From contig JABWAT010000015.1 of NCBI GenBank assembly GCA_013360915.1, forward strand, positions 1 to 58,323: a stretch of DNA of 58,323 nucleotides. Direction: 5' to 3'. Both the position numbers and the translations under genes were made by a program. This DNA is from Bacteroidota bacterium (lineage in GTDB: Bacteria; Bacteroidota; JABWAT01). Position 1 is the first letter of the stretch. Every line of letters starts with the position of its first letter. Below are positions 26,031-35,036 of the stretch, one piece after another. The notes beneath the pieces were generated by a model, which saw only the letters and a program-made list of their open reading frames with translations, ran no database searches and was not told where the DNA came from.

Positions 26031-26095
26031 TTTCCTTCTATTAATAATCTGACCAACAGATAAGAGTGGCAAAGTCTGAACTTTTCCAAAAAGGC
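26031..26095 (-). promoter_or_regulatory. Conserved block upstream of Ala/Val-rich peptide genes
   Basis: Read on the minus strand, this block has TGGAAA, a few bases, TTCAG, then CTCTTATCTGTTGG about 25 nt before the ribosome-binding site. Equivalent blocks lie upstream of B2 (about 25525-25580, CCTCTTATCAGTTGA), B4 (about 24655-24710, CCTCTTATCTTTTGG) and B6 (about 23805-23855, CTCTCTTTACTGTTGG). Non-coding conservation at a fixed distance suggests a promoter or regulator site for each unit. Confidence 0.55.
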
Positions 26096-26102
26096 TATAA
26101 AA

Positions 26103-27539
26103 TCAGATCAGCCTTTCAGAGCGGAAAAAGGAGTTCAGGGGGCGGATCTGAACCTGAGGAAAACCGGGAGATTCCTCTCTGGTTATGCCTTTTGAACCTG
26201 TCATCCACAGGGTGACAGGTTCCTGTGAATCGGTCATGGCATAAAAAGGTATATTTTTCATCTGAAGATCATTGGGGAGCAGTTGTATTTGTCTATCCAT
26301 TGCATCACTGTCAAGGTCAGCAAAGTAGAAGGGAATAACAGCAATTAATTTACCGAAGCGTCCGCCAGCTTTTTGCAGGTTGTAAATGCGGGCATCTGCA
26401 TCCTTTTTATCAAAGGAATAGCTTTTTGCATCCACTGATAGTAACTGACCGCTTGTGGTAACAATCAGTAAATCAATCTCTGCGTTTGATGGCAGTTTGC
26501 CTGAAACAGGGGTTATTTCCACATTAGCAATTGCTTCGCTCAGTTTCGACGGTTTTTCCTGCTGAATCAGGGATTGAAAAGAATTCAGAACGGATCGTTC
26601 AAAATAATCGGAAGGACGTCGCATTCCGGTGAGCCTTTCAAATTCTTCCATTGATACAGAAACCTGATTTCGACCAAAAAACCGGGTCAGTTCCGGATCG
26701 GTAACTGTGAAGTCTGGTGAGGAACCGTCTGTGATCATATCCCTGATGAAACTACTGGTCAGCCAGTTACCCAGTTTACCGGGAATACTGGTTTCCATTT
26801 CCCGGAAAACTGCATTCAGTTCTTTTGGTGTGCCAATCTCCTTTTTGAAAAGCTGAATAAAGTCAGTGACCTTTTTTCTGATTTCAGGTTTTCGTTTTTC
26901 GAGCAATGTCCTGAATTCATTTAATGAAATATCCGTGGAAGAGGGAAGCTGGGAATATACGGCCTTCATCCAGCCACGGAATTCTGAGTTACTGTAAAAA
27001 TCTGTAACCGGGTCTAAGCCGGATACCGGATAGATGGAAACTGATTTATCAGTTTTTAACAAACGATAGTTGAAGGCTGTTAATATCTCCTCCGCGGTCA
27101 GGTTGACTGATAGGGTGGTGGTTTCCAGTTTTGGTTCATTGCGAAAAATCAGCCATGTTTCCAATTGTTGATTTACCGGATTCGCATAACATGCACGATC
27201 GGGAATACCAGCCTGGTTCCGCCCGAGAAATAATTGCCAGCAGGCCAGTTGCTGGGGCTTCTGGCCACCACCCAGGCACCAGATAACCGGTTCGGAGGTG
27301 GGTAGCCGTTGCCTTACAACCCGGATTATTTCGTCAATTCTGCTATCCTGGTCTGATTTCAGAATGACCGGTTCGGTGACCCGGATTGAATGACTCTGCA
27401 TCACCTGAATGAGACCTGTTGACCAACCTTCACCATTGGCCCGGGAGGTTTCGATGGGCATGAAGGAAGAAATTCCCAATTGAATAGCAGGAACCAGGTT
27501 ACTGCTGTTTTGTTCCGTTGAAACTCCAATCATCAGCAT
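26103..27539 (-). CDS. CARF-PD-(D/E)XK nuclease (Card1/Can2-type effector)
   Basis: A 478-residue protein. The first 150 residues have CARF character: MIGVSTEQNSSNLVPAIQLG as the first strand and loop, and PVIWCLGGGQKPQQLACWQL around residue 98 where Card1/Csm6-like proteins have a TGGxK-type loop. The last third is a PD-(D/E)XK nuclease: NAEIDLLIVTTSGQLL then SVDAKSY near residue 370. Proteins with this layout (Card1, Can2) are cyclic-tetra-adenylate-activated nucleases of type III CRISPR systems. Start at 27539 follows GGGAG by 8 nt. The gene faces away from the array's leader side and ends 81 nt before the micropeptide genes. Assignment from layout; the nuclease substrate is not predictable. 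Confidence 0.78.
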   Translation of the reverse strand: MLMIGVSTEQNSSNLVPAIQLGISSFMPIETSRANGEGWSTGLIQVMQSHSIRVTEPVILKSDQDSRIDEIIRVVRQRLPTSEPVIWCLGGGQKPQQLACWQLFLGRNQAGIPDRACYANPVNQQLETWLIFRNEPKLETTTLSVNLTAEEILTAFNYRLLKTDKSVSIYPVSGLDPVTDFYSNSEFRGWMKAVYSQLPSSTDISLNEFRTLLEKRKPEIRKKVTDFIQLFKKEIGTPKELNAVFREMETSIPGKLGNWLTSSFIRDMITDGSSPDFTVTDPELTRFFGRNQVSVSMEEFERLTGMRRPSDYFERSVLNSFQSLIQQEKPSKLSEAIANVEITPVSGKLPSNAEIDLLIVTTSGQLLSVDAKSYSFDKKDADARIYNLQKAGGRFGKLIAVIPFYFADLDSDAMDRQIQLLPNDLQMKNIPFYAMTDSQEPVTLWMTGSKGITREESPGFPQVQIRPLNSFFRSERLI

Positions 27540-27753
27540 GATGAATACTCCCTTTGATGAATCCAATTACCGGAATGCATGTTTAAAAATAAGCCTGAAG
27601 AAAATAAAAGGAAATGGTCCTGCTGAAACCGGTAGTTAACCATAGTTTGCCCCAAATTGGGTTGTTTTGAACCAAAAATCCCATTGACTGGCATCAACAA
27701 ACACCGGGCTACCCAACCGGACAAAGGAACAGACAAGAAGAATACTGTCACGG

Positions 27754-28936
27754 TTGCCTTGTCCTCACGAGCAAATCAATTCTCAAAATATGAAAGAACC
27801 AATAGGTTCCATCATGGAAGAAGAATCAGAAATAGTCGCAATACCCTCACGGGTAAATCAATTCTCTAAATGCGCAACTTAACTGGTCCAGCACCTGTGG
27901 ACCGGCGGACGTCGCAATACCCTCACGGGTAAATCAATTCTCTAAATCATTCGACCCTCTTTTTATAATATTTCCTTACAAAAAAAAATGTCGTAATACC
28001 CTCACGGGTAAATCAATTCTCTGAATAAGTAGAGTCGAAAGACAAAATCATGCTATCGTTGAAAAAAGAAAATGATAAGGAGTCGCAATACCCTCACGGG
28101 TAAATCAATTCTCTAAATTTGGATACCCTAAAACCGTTCATTTCGCAATCATTGCTTGCAGCTTTGTCGCAATACCCTCACGGGTAAATCAATTCTCTAA
28201 ATTTAAACTCAAAGAGTCAATTCACCTCAATTGAGGAAGACAGTGTCGCAATACCCTCACGGGTAAATCAATTCTCTAAATTGTGACACCTCTGTAGCTT
28301 AGGCGTAAGAAAAAACAATAAATTGTCGCAATACCCTCACGGGTAAATCAATTCTCTAAATGGTTATCCGGAACATTATTCCCCGACTACGAATCGGCGA
28401 ATATTGTCGCAATACCCTCACGGGTAAATCAATTCTCTAAATAGACCATAATACAACAGATACAGGAGACAACGTCATCGAGACCGTCGCAATACCCTCA
28501 CGGGTAAATCAATTCTCTAAATAGTAATATCTTTGGCACATCAGGCTGGACGCAAGGCATTGAGTGTCGCAATACCCTCACGGGTAAATCAATTCTCTAA
28601 ATAATGCACACTGGTATGCTGTAGCAATGGCTGGTTTGCCAATTGTGACGTCGCAATACCCTCACGGGTAAATCAATTCTCTAAATAGGTTCTGTCCGCC
28701 AAGACAGACGAGCAGCTCCGCGCAGCAATGGTTATGTCGCAATACCCTCACGGGTAAATCAATTCTCTAAATTTGCCTCTAACTGGTTAAGTGCCAAATT
28801 GAGGGCACTTGAAACCTATCGTCGCAATACCCTCACGGGTAAATCAATTCTCTAAATGGTGAGTTTAAGAAATTAAGCTTGCTGCGCTCGTCCCGTTAGG
28901 TCGCAATACCCTCACGGGTAAATCAATTCTCTAAAT
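27754..28936 (-). CRISPR. CRISPR array 1 (type III-A, 14 repeats plus a decayed one)
   Basis: Fourteen 37-bp repeats start at 27835, 27911, 27990, 28082, 28166, 28245, 28325, 28406, 28486, 28566, 28650, 28736, 28821 and 28900. The repeat reads GTCGCAATACCCTCACGGGT then AAATCAATTCTCTAAAT on the plus strand. The copy at 27990 has two changes, and a degenerate copy lies at 27754-27789. Spacers are unusually variable, 39-55 bp. On the minus strand the repeat has an ACCC-GTGA-GGGT hairpin and ends in ATTGCGAC, like the ATTGAAAC tag of type III/I-B repeats, so transcription should run minus, with the leader at the right next to cas2 and the decayed end at the left. Confidence 0.96.
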
Positions 28937-29401
28937 AACTGTTTTTTCAAAGACTTATAAAAACCGCAGATTTATCCAATATTGTCAAAGAACAATAATC
29001 ATGCTTGATAAAACCAATATTATCAATCATTTAGACAAAAAATGGCTTCGTTTCACTGGCAATTTCTCAATCTCCCCCGACTAATCAATTAACCCCATCG
29101 GTTAAGTTCAATATTTTTAATCGTGAATGCAACGATAACTTCAATAATTATATAAACTTAGAAGTGCCCCTTTCGTCTTCTCAATCTGATTGGTTCCGAT
29201 AACCCCATTGCCGGATTGAGAAACTGACCCCCTGCCATGGTATATAATTGGTTACCAAATTTCCGGCATTTTCTCAAATCGGTTTGTTTAAGCCCTCCGT
29301 AATAAGAAATTCGACAATCCGCCGACAGTATCCCAATATAAATGGAGACTACTAACATAAAGAGAATCAATGAGATGCATGGAAATAGCCGGTTTCTCAG
29401 A
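28937..29401 (-). promoter_or_regulatory. Leader of CRISPR array 1
   Basis: An A/T-rich region between the newest repeat and cas2. It contains an inverted repeat (TTCTCAATC at 29178-29186, GATTGAGAA at 29214-29222), and TTTCTCAATC recurs at 29064-29073. Such dyads in leaders can bind host factors or Cas1-Cas2. A minus-strand frame at 29158-29430 covers part of it but I do not accept it as a gene. Confidence 0.65.
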
Positions 29402-29659
29402 TCATGTTCGCTCATGTCGGGTGTACCCATCTGTTTCGATCCTGATCAAACAGGCGTTACAAAGAAAATAATAGCGGATGGTATCACCTTTTCTGAGTAA
29501 ATGCTGAATGTTTCTTCGCAGAGAAGTAAATTGTACCCGGGGTATTACTGCTCCCTCAAATACACTTTTCTGAACCCGCTCAAACCCCTGGTCAATCAGC
29601 AGATCGGCCACCTTTCGGCGAACGATATTTGTCCGGATATCGTATGCAGCAACAATCAT
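29402..29659 (-). CDS. cas2: CRISPR adaptation protein Cas2
   Basis: An 85-residue Cas2. MIVAAYDIRTNIVRRKVADL carries the first ferredoxin-like strand with the conserved aspartate, followed by QGFERVQKSVFEGAV. It should dimerise and bridge Cas1 in the spacer-integration complex. It lies 103 nt after the RT-Cas1 gene and just before the array leader. The C-terminus (RIETDGYTRHERT) is normal in length. Confidence 0.93.
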   Translation of the reverse strand: MIVAAYDIRTNIVRRKVADLLIDQGFERVQKSVFEGAVIPRVQFTSLRRNIQHLLRKGDTIRYYFLCNACLIRIETDGYTRHERT

Positions 29660-29762
29660 GATTTACAGGATGATTTTATCGGACATTTCAGATTTATTTA
29701 GGTTACTGTATTCAATTATCGTGCTAGCATGTATCCGGGGTGTTCAATGGTATTTTCACCGA

Positions 29763-32138
29763 TCACCATTTGAAATGCCATGGAGAAAAATGAGCTCTCT
29801 TACCAGTCAGGTACTCCGCAAGTTCTGTAGCCGTTTCATAAAAAATCACATCCAGACAGGTCTCTTTACCGTGATGGTAAAAGGGTGCATATAACCGGTC
29901 AAGAACCAGTCTTGCAATTGCCTGTTTGACCGGAGGCGAAAACGTGTTGCCTGAATGATGAAGTTTATGCAGCCGGAATGCTTTCAGTATGGCCCGGTCG
30001 ACCAGCGGTTGCCTGAATATTTCAACCAGATCAAAAACAAGGGTTGGTTTTATTTCCTGATCGGAGTGCAGATAGGAAATCAGCGGATTGAGGCCCGCAT
30101 GCACCACAGCAGATAACATCCGGTTATACAGAATACCATACCCATAATTTAAGGAGGCATTAACCAGATCGGTGGCCCCCCGCCTGACCCTGCCTTCAAA
30201 GGGAATTGTGTCTGGCAGCAAATATCTGAAAACCCGCCACCAGGAAGAAGCCGCCAGTCCTTCATAACCCATCAGGCTTGCAGATCGTGACGAGAAATCA
30301 CCTGTAAAGGACAGTTCCGTAATCCGCTTACGGTATTCTGCCATGCGAGTAAGTTCTTCGGCGATCCAATCGGGTGCAGGGTTCTCTGGTACCCGTTGTT
30401 TCATGAAGTACCGGATGACCGCTTCCTGATTGATAATCTTGGATAACACCAACGATTGAGCAATGGTAAATCCTTTGATATTACGGGTTGCCTGTTCCTG
30501 GAAACGGGAAACCTCCCAACCCACATATTCGGGTGAAGTGAGAAAACCCATCGGGGTTCCGTCAGAACTTAATAGTTCAATGCGTATTCCTTCTTTGGCA
30601 CAATCAAGAAGCAGGTCAGAGGATATGGAGCATTTCCTGGCCGAAATGGCTACAGAGCGGAGTGTTGAAAGTGGTTTACTCTTAATGATTTTATTACCTG
30701 CCCTCAGAACTGCGTTAGATCCGGATCTGCCTAAAATTGACCCGGGCTCATCTGCAAGCAGATCGAACCGAAAAGAAAGCAACCGGTTGTAGTACCGCTT
30801 TTTTCGTTCAATTTTCCGCTTGACCGTTTCACCAGCCGGTTTGGCGGATGGTGTTGATTGATCCTCAGCAGGAGAAAAGGGGTGTGGTGCGTCTGAATTG
30901 GCGCTTGTGGCCAACCGTGCGGTAACAGTGGGTTGCCCAGGTGACATTTTTTGACCACGATTCAGAATGACTGGTGCAGGGGGCCACCGCAGAAGCGAGA
31001 TGGTTTTAAGATCGGGAAGCATTCGTTTTAACAGGTCGTTGATTTCAGTTTTTGACTTTCCTTTTTCAGACAATGCCGGGATTGCCTGATACCGTATTTC
31101 CTCCAGAACCTTTCCTTCAAGAATTTTTAATTGGCCGGCCGTTTCCCATGGCCCATAGTAGTGGTGCCATCCTGCCACCAGTTCATTGATATGATGCAAC
31201 CATGCTTTTGGATCCTCTTTTAAAAAGTGCCTGTACTGATGTATGGTTTGATCGGCTCTTTCCATTTTCCCGGGTGCAATGGACCGTTGAACGGCAGCAG
31301 TGCCATCCATGATTGAAAATTGAATGCCACAAAATGAAAAAGGTTGGTTAACCGGTTGGGGTTCGGGTCTGGTGTCATTTAATTTCAGTTTCAATGGGTC
31401 GGCAAGGTAGGCGATTGCAGCGGGAATATGGGAAGATACACAATCAGCTGTCCGTCCCAGAAAGAGAAAATTATCTGCATACCGGACGTAATGAAATCCT
31501 TTTCTGTCGGTTATTACCGCCTGATCGAAACCAGTCAGGTACCAATTGCTGAGCAGAGGAGAAAGAACGCCACCTTGCGGGATACCGACTGTCCTGTCAA
31601 ACCAGACACCACAGCGGATGGATCCCATGCGGGTCCATAATTCCAAAAGATTCAACATCCAGTCATCCTGAATAACCGGGGCTATTTGCTTTCGCAATAC
31701 GGTGTGATTGATGGAATCGAAATAATTATCAATATCGGCCTGCCAGATAAACCCATGTCCGCACTGGATCATTCCGCTGATGGCCCGGATCATAAGCTGG
31801 TGTCCTTTTCCTGGACGGTAGGCATAGGAAAAGGGGGAAAACAGGGGTTCGAGAACCGGTTCAATCTGTCGTTTAACAACCAGTTGTGCCAGTTTGTCCC
31901 GAACCGTCAGCAGTGAAATTTTGCGATAGTCACCAGATCCTGGTTTGGGAATACTGATTGTCAGCGGTGGGTCGGGTGTATAATGACGCTCGTTCAGGTC
32001 GGTGAGTAACTGTTCCAGATTCTGATCGAGCCGTAACCCGAAGTCACGAAGTGAAACCTGATCGACTCCGCCCCCCTTTCCCTTCACCTTAATCAGTTGC
32101 CAACCGGCTTCCAGTTCCTGTTTGCTGGTCTGCCACAT
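29763..32138 (-). CDS. cas1: Reverse transcriptase-Cas1 fusion
   Basis: A 791-residue fusion. Residues 1-330 are a group-II-intron-like reverse transcriptase: KISLLTVRDKLAQ, YAYRPGKG near 108, motif A QADIDNYFDSI near 136, GIPQGGVLSPLLSN near 188, and motif C as YADN (about residue 218) where YADD is usual. A maturase-like thumb region and a proline-rich linker follow. Residues 455-791 are Cas1: ELLSSDGTPMGF, SLMGYEGLAASSWW with the catalytic Glu, YLHSDQE with the His, and TLVFDLVEIFRQP with the Asp. Such fusions allow spacer capture from RNA. It is 6 nt from cas6. The first aspartate of motif C is present but the second is Asn, so cDNA synthesis needs testing. Confidence 0.93.
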   Translation of the reverse strand: MWQTSKQELEAGWQLIKVKGKGGGVDQVSLRDFGLRLDQNLEQLLTDLNERHYTPDPPLTISIPKPGSGDYRKISLLTVRDKLAQLVVKRQIEPVLEPLFSPFSYAYRPGKGHQLMIRAISGMIQCGHGFIWQADIDNYFDSINHTVLRKQIAPVIQDDWMLNLLELWTRMGSIRCGVWFDRTVGIPQGGVLSPLLSNWYLTGFDQAVITDRKGFHYVRYADNFLFLGRTADCVSSHIPAAIAYLADPLKLKLNDTRPEPQPVNQPFSFCGIQFSIMDGTAAVQRSIAPGKMERADQTIHQYRHFLKEDPKAWLHHINELVAGWHHYYGPWETAGQLKILEGKVLEEIRYQAIPALSEKGKSKTEINDLLKRMLPDLKTISLLRWPPAPVILNRGQKMSPGQPTVTARLATSANSDAPHPFSPAEDQSTPSAKPAGETVKRKIERKKRYYNRLLSFRFDLLADEPGSILGRSGSNAVLRAGNKIIKSKPLSTLRSVAISARKCSISSDLLLDCAKEGIRIELLSSDGTPMGFLTSPEYVGWEVSRFQEQATRNIKGFTIAQSLVLSKIINQEAVIRYFMKQRVPENPAPDWIAEELTRMAEYRKRITELSFTGDFSSRSASLMGYEGLAASSWWRVFRYLLPDTIPFEGRVRRGATDLVNASLNYGYGILYNRMLSAVVHAGLNPLISYLHSDQEIKPTLVFDLVEIFRQPLVDRAILKAFRLHKLHHSGNTFSPPVKQAIARLVLDRLYAPFYHHGKETCLDVIFYETATELAEYLTGKRAHFSPWHFKW

Positions 32139-32144
32139 GGTGGT

Positions 32145-33191
32145 TCAGATCACAAAGTCGCCTGGTGGTGAGAGTTGGGTGCCATGGACCCGGTAATGTC
32201 CGAACCCAAACGTGGTATGCCGTCCCAGTGATAGATACTGACCACACCACAGTAACGGAAAAAGGTCTGTCCAGGGAGGATATATGGTGGCTGATCCTGT
32301 AAAGCCGTACCACACCTGTGAGGACTGATGCCGGTTGCTGTATCGTTTGACTGAATGCCAGCGGAGACCGGACTGAACCGGGGGAAGCGGACCATGCCAG
32401 AATGGCCGGTCATCTGCTTTGGCTGACTGATGGAAGTGAGCCAGGATCGCCAGACGTTCCAACAGACTGTCTGCTACCTTCTGAACCGAAAAAGGCGCAT
32501 TTTCCGGGCCGGGTCCCATCAGACGACCGCTGCTTTTTAGATTAACCGGAGTATTGAAATGAATCAGGAGCGGGGCGGAACGATCGAGCCCGGCAGCGAC
32601 CTGTGTGGCTTCTGCAATCAGATCGTTGAGCATCAGCGGACTGAATGTGCCGATCTGCCGGTCAGCTGATTCGTACAAAAGTGTTCGTTTACCGCTCCAG
32701 GATGAAAGAAAAACCCGCTGAACGGAAAACCGGCCCCTGTATGGGCCGTCTTCGCCGGAAAGTCTACCGGCTTGTTCCATTGCATAAATGAAGAGAGGCA
32801 GAGCCTGAACCGCCTGCCCAAACAGGTTCATCCGCAAACGAAATGCAGACCGGACCGTTTTATCCGGATTCACCTTACTCTTTGGAGGAATAATCAGATA
32901 GGGTCTGGGAATATCGCTTCCTTTAAACCAGGGCAGACTGTCGGTGTTGGCAGGCTCCATCCATCTGAAATAGGAACAGCCCGATTGAAGCGTACACGGA
33001 TTACAATCCTGCAGTCCTGCCTGACGGTCCGGGTGCGTGCAGATCATCTGTTTGAGGGCGCGTGCAAACAACCCCCTGAAAACACTTCCCGAAAATTCGG
33101 GGACTGACAGCCTGCTCTGTGCCTTCAGATGAAATTCGAGCGGGAGAATCAGCAGATCCCCAGGCAGTGCTGCATTTGTAAAAACGTTCAT
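32145..33191 (-). CDS. cas6: Cas6-type CRISPR RNA endonuclease (PF10040-like)
   Basis: A 348-residue RAMP protein. FSGSVFRGLFARALKQMIC near residues 35-55 and CNPCTLQSGCSYFRWMEP with four cysteines resemble the N-terminal half of the Cas6_C (PF10040) group; SLGRHTTFGFGHYRV near residue 325 is the glycine-rich RNA-binding loop. Cas6 cuts precursor crRNA inside the repeat and leaves the 8-nt tag. Its start overlaps the end of the csx-like gene by 4 nt. This is the second cas6 in the locus; which repeat each cuts is not clear. Confidence 0.85.
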   Translation of the reverse strand: MNVFTNAALPGDLLILPLEFHLKAQSRLSVPEFSGSVFRGLFARALKQMICTHPDRQAGLQDCNPCTLQSGCSYFRWMEPANTDSLPWFKGSDIPRPYLIIPPKSKVNPDKTVRSAFRLRMNLFGQAVQALPLFIYAMEQAGRLSGEDGPYRGRFSVQRVFLSSWSGKRTLLYESADRQIGTFSPLMLNDLIAEATQVAAGLDRSAPLLIHFNTPVNLKSSGRLMGPGPENAPFSVQKVADSLLERLAILAHFHQSAKADDRPFWHGPLPPVQSGLRWHSVKRYSNRHQSSQVWYGFTGSATIYPPWTDLFPLLWCGQYLSLGRHTTFGFGHYRVHGTQLSPPGDFVI

Positions 33192-33550
33192 TCATACTCC
33201 CTGAACCGGACAAAGGAAAAGCGGACCAGTTTACGGCCGTCGCCGGTTTCTGACGAATCCCGTTCAGAAGTGGTTGCCAGGCACCGGATTCCTGCTTCCC
33301 GCAACCGCCTGACCAGTGAGTACGTCATGCTCATTTCCCCCATTAACAGTACCACATCGTTTACAGGGTCATTCAGGTGACTTTTCAGAAGGGAAGCTGT
33401 TTTCTCTGCCAGTTCAGACAGTTCTGAGGTACTCATGGCCGGACTGACGGCAGGAAACGCAACATCCAGAATCTCACCAAATTGAGCAGCCGCCTCTGTC
33501 TGAGCAGCAGACCACCCCGCCGAGGGGTGGTTTGTGCAATTGATCAGCAC
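33188..33550 (-). CDS. Small csx-like protein, possible nucleotide-signal module
   Basis: A 120-residue protein with a Rossmann-like pattern: MLINCTNHPSAGWSAAQTEA as a first strand and loop, DVVLLMGEMSMTYSLVRRL near residues 65-83, GIRCLATTSERDS near 86-98, and FSFVRFREYE as a final strand. I recall similar proteins near type III systems. Small single-domain families of this kind (Csx15/Csx16/Csx20) have been proposed as ring nucleases that degrade cyclic oligoadenylate, but I cannot say which family this belongs to. It starts 1 nt after csm5's stop. Confidence 0.55.
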   Translation of the reverse strand: MLINCTNHPSAGWSAAQTEAAAQFGEILDVAFPAVSPAMSTSELSELAEKTASLLKSHLNDPVNDVVLLMGEMSMTYSLVRRLREAGIRCLATTSERDSSETGDGRKLVRFSFVRFREYE

Positions 33551-33551
33551 C

Positions 33552-35036
33552 TCAGACCTTCCCCTTGTAAGTGGCCTTCTGAAGGGTCTTTCCTTTAATC
33601 ACATCTAGAACAACCAGTACTTCATGGCCGGCAGTGAGACCCAGTCCATTCAGGTTCACACCTGACAGAATGGTTTCCGCATTTAAAAAGGGTCCCTCGA
33701 GGATTTTCACCCGTGGTGGTTTCGATGTTGAATCGGTGATTACGGCTTTGACCTGTCCTTGAGAAGGCGATGGACGGTTGGTTGGTGCGGCCGACTGACC
33801 AGATTTGGTGCCCTGAGGGGGGGTCATAACAGTAATGACTGGCATTTCAGTTTTTGGAACGGGAAGTTCGCCGGCTATTCCCGGATAGATTTTCACCCAG
33901 CCCAGGGGGTGTAAATCAGATTCCGTAAAACTTCGGGTAGTGGGAAATCCGGATTCAACTACTTTTTTTGTGATAGGATTTTTACCAAGCTCCATTGCCT
34001 TGCGGAATTGTTCGAAAAGTTCAGCATCTATCTGACGAATTGCCAGACCGATTGAATTATCGAAATAGGTTTTAAACCGTCCCAATCTGAGAAAACCTTT
34101 TTGTTGGCTTTGGTTTAACTGTTCCAGTAAATTTTCATAAAATTTTACCGTTTTTCCCTTTAAATCCGGTGACTTTGACAACCGGTTAATCTCATATTCA
34201 ATGGAGGCCTTGCTGAATGCATTGATGCATTTCAACAGAGTACCTGACGGGTCATTTGAAAAACCGGCAAGGAAGTGATTTCTGATACCAGATTCAATGG
34301 AGAATGAAAAGCCAGTTTTAATGTTGGCAGGTAACAATTCACTCCATTGCGGTGACACTTGAGTTAGGTCAAACACCTTTTTCCTTGAAACATGTCGGAT
34401 CTCGAGGTATTGTGCAGGAATAACAGTAGTGTCTGAGAAATGAAAATGGCGTGAATCCATCCCGTTTTCCTTGTCAGAAAGGGAACCAAACAGTTTGGTT
34501 TCTATATCCATTCCTGATAAATCTTTTCTCGCGTAATTCGTTCCTAATTTTGACTTGATGAAGGAAATCATATGGTTCATCTGAGCCTTTCCTTCTGAGT
34601 TTTCAGTCAACCAATGATAAATGATTGCTGTCCTGACAGCACCCTTAATTGTTGTTCCTGGAATAAAGGGGTTTCCCGCATTGGTTATAAACCGTGAAAT
34701 AACCGACTTTTCATCGCTTCGACCGGTTATTGAACTCACCCGGGACACATAGGGTGTCAGATCGCCTAAATGCCCTGTCAGAAATTTTTTCAGGTCGAAA
34801 TTTGAACGGGTATTGGAAATTTTTTCCTTAATTCCCTCCGTGTACCGATCAATCAAATCCGGGCTGATATTAATCAGGTCCTCAATGATTTTAGTTGTAT
34901 CCAGAATCAGCAGGGAATTACCTTCAACAATAAAATCAGAGTACGGTGAAAGCACGTCCCCTTTTTCACTGCCGATAAAGATCGGTGTGATGGTTTCCAG
35001 AACCATCGGGTTGGTTTTAAGTTTTTCAGACATCAT
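33552..35036 (-). CDS. csm5: Csm5, with C-terminal extension
   Basis: A 494-residue RAMP protein of the Csm effector. Residues 1-390 are Csm5: METITPIFIGSEKGDVLSPYSDFIVEG is the typical start, and NPFIPGTTIKGAVRTAIIYHWL near residue 117 the glycine-containing RAMP loop. It caps the crRNA 3' side of the complex. It is longer than usual (about 350-400): a Pro/Ser-rich linker (GTKSGQSAAPTNRPSPSQG, near residues 408-426) joins a small strand-rich domain of about 65 residues. The start overlaps csm4 by 4 nt. Confidence 0.9.
   Translation of the reverse strand: MMSEKLKTNPMVLETITPIFIGSEKGDVLSPYSDFIVEGNSLLILDTTKIIEDLINISPDLIDRYTEGIKEKISNTRSNFDLKKFLTGHLGDLTPYVSRVSSITGRSDEKSVISRFITNAGNPFIPGTTIKGAVRTAIIYHWLTENSEGKAQMNHMISFIKSKLGTNYARKDLSGMDIETKLFGSLSDKENGMDSRHFHFSDTTVIPAQYLEIRHVSRKKVFDLTQVSPQWSELLPANIKTGFSFSIESGIRNHFLAGFSNDPSGTLLKCINAFSKASIEYEINRLSKSPDLKGKTVKFYENLLEQLNQSQQKGFLRLGRFKTYFDNSIGLAIRQIDAELFEQFRKAMELGKNPITKKVVESGFPTTRSFTESDLHPLGWVKIYPGIAGELPVPKTEMPVITVMTPPQGTKSGQSAAPTNRPSPSQGQVKAVITDSTSKPPRVKILEGPFLNAETILSGVNLNGLGLTAGHEVLVVLDVIKGKTLQKATYKGKV

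Noticed and set aside
29158-29430. A 90-residue minus-strand frame after cas2
   Set aside because: It overlaps cas2, lies in the array leader, and its start has no ribosome-binding site. One hydrophobic stretch is not enough to call a gene.
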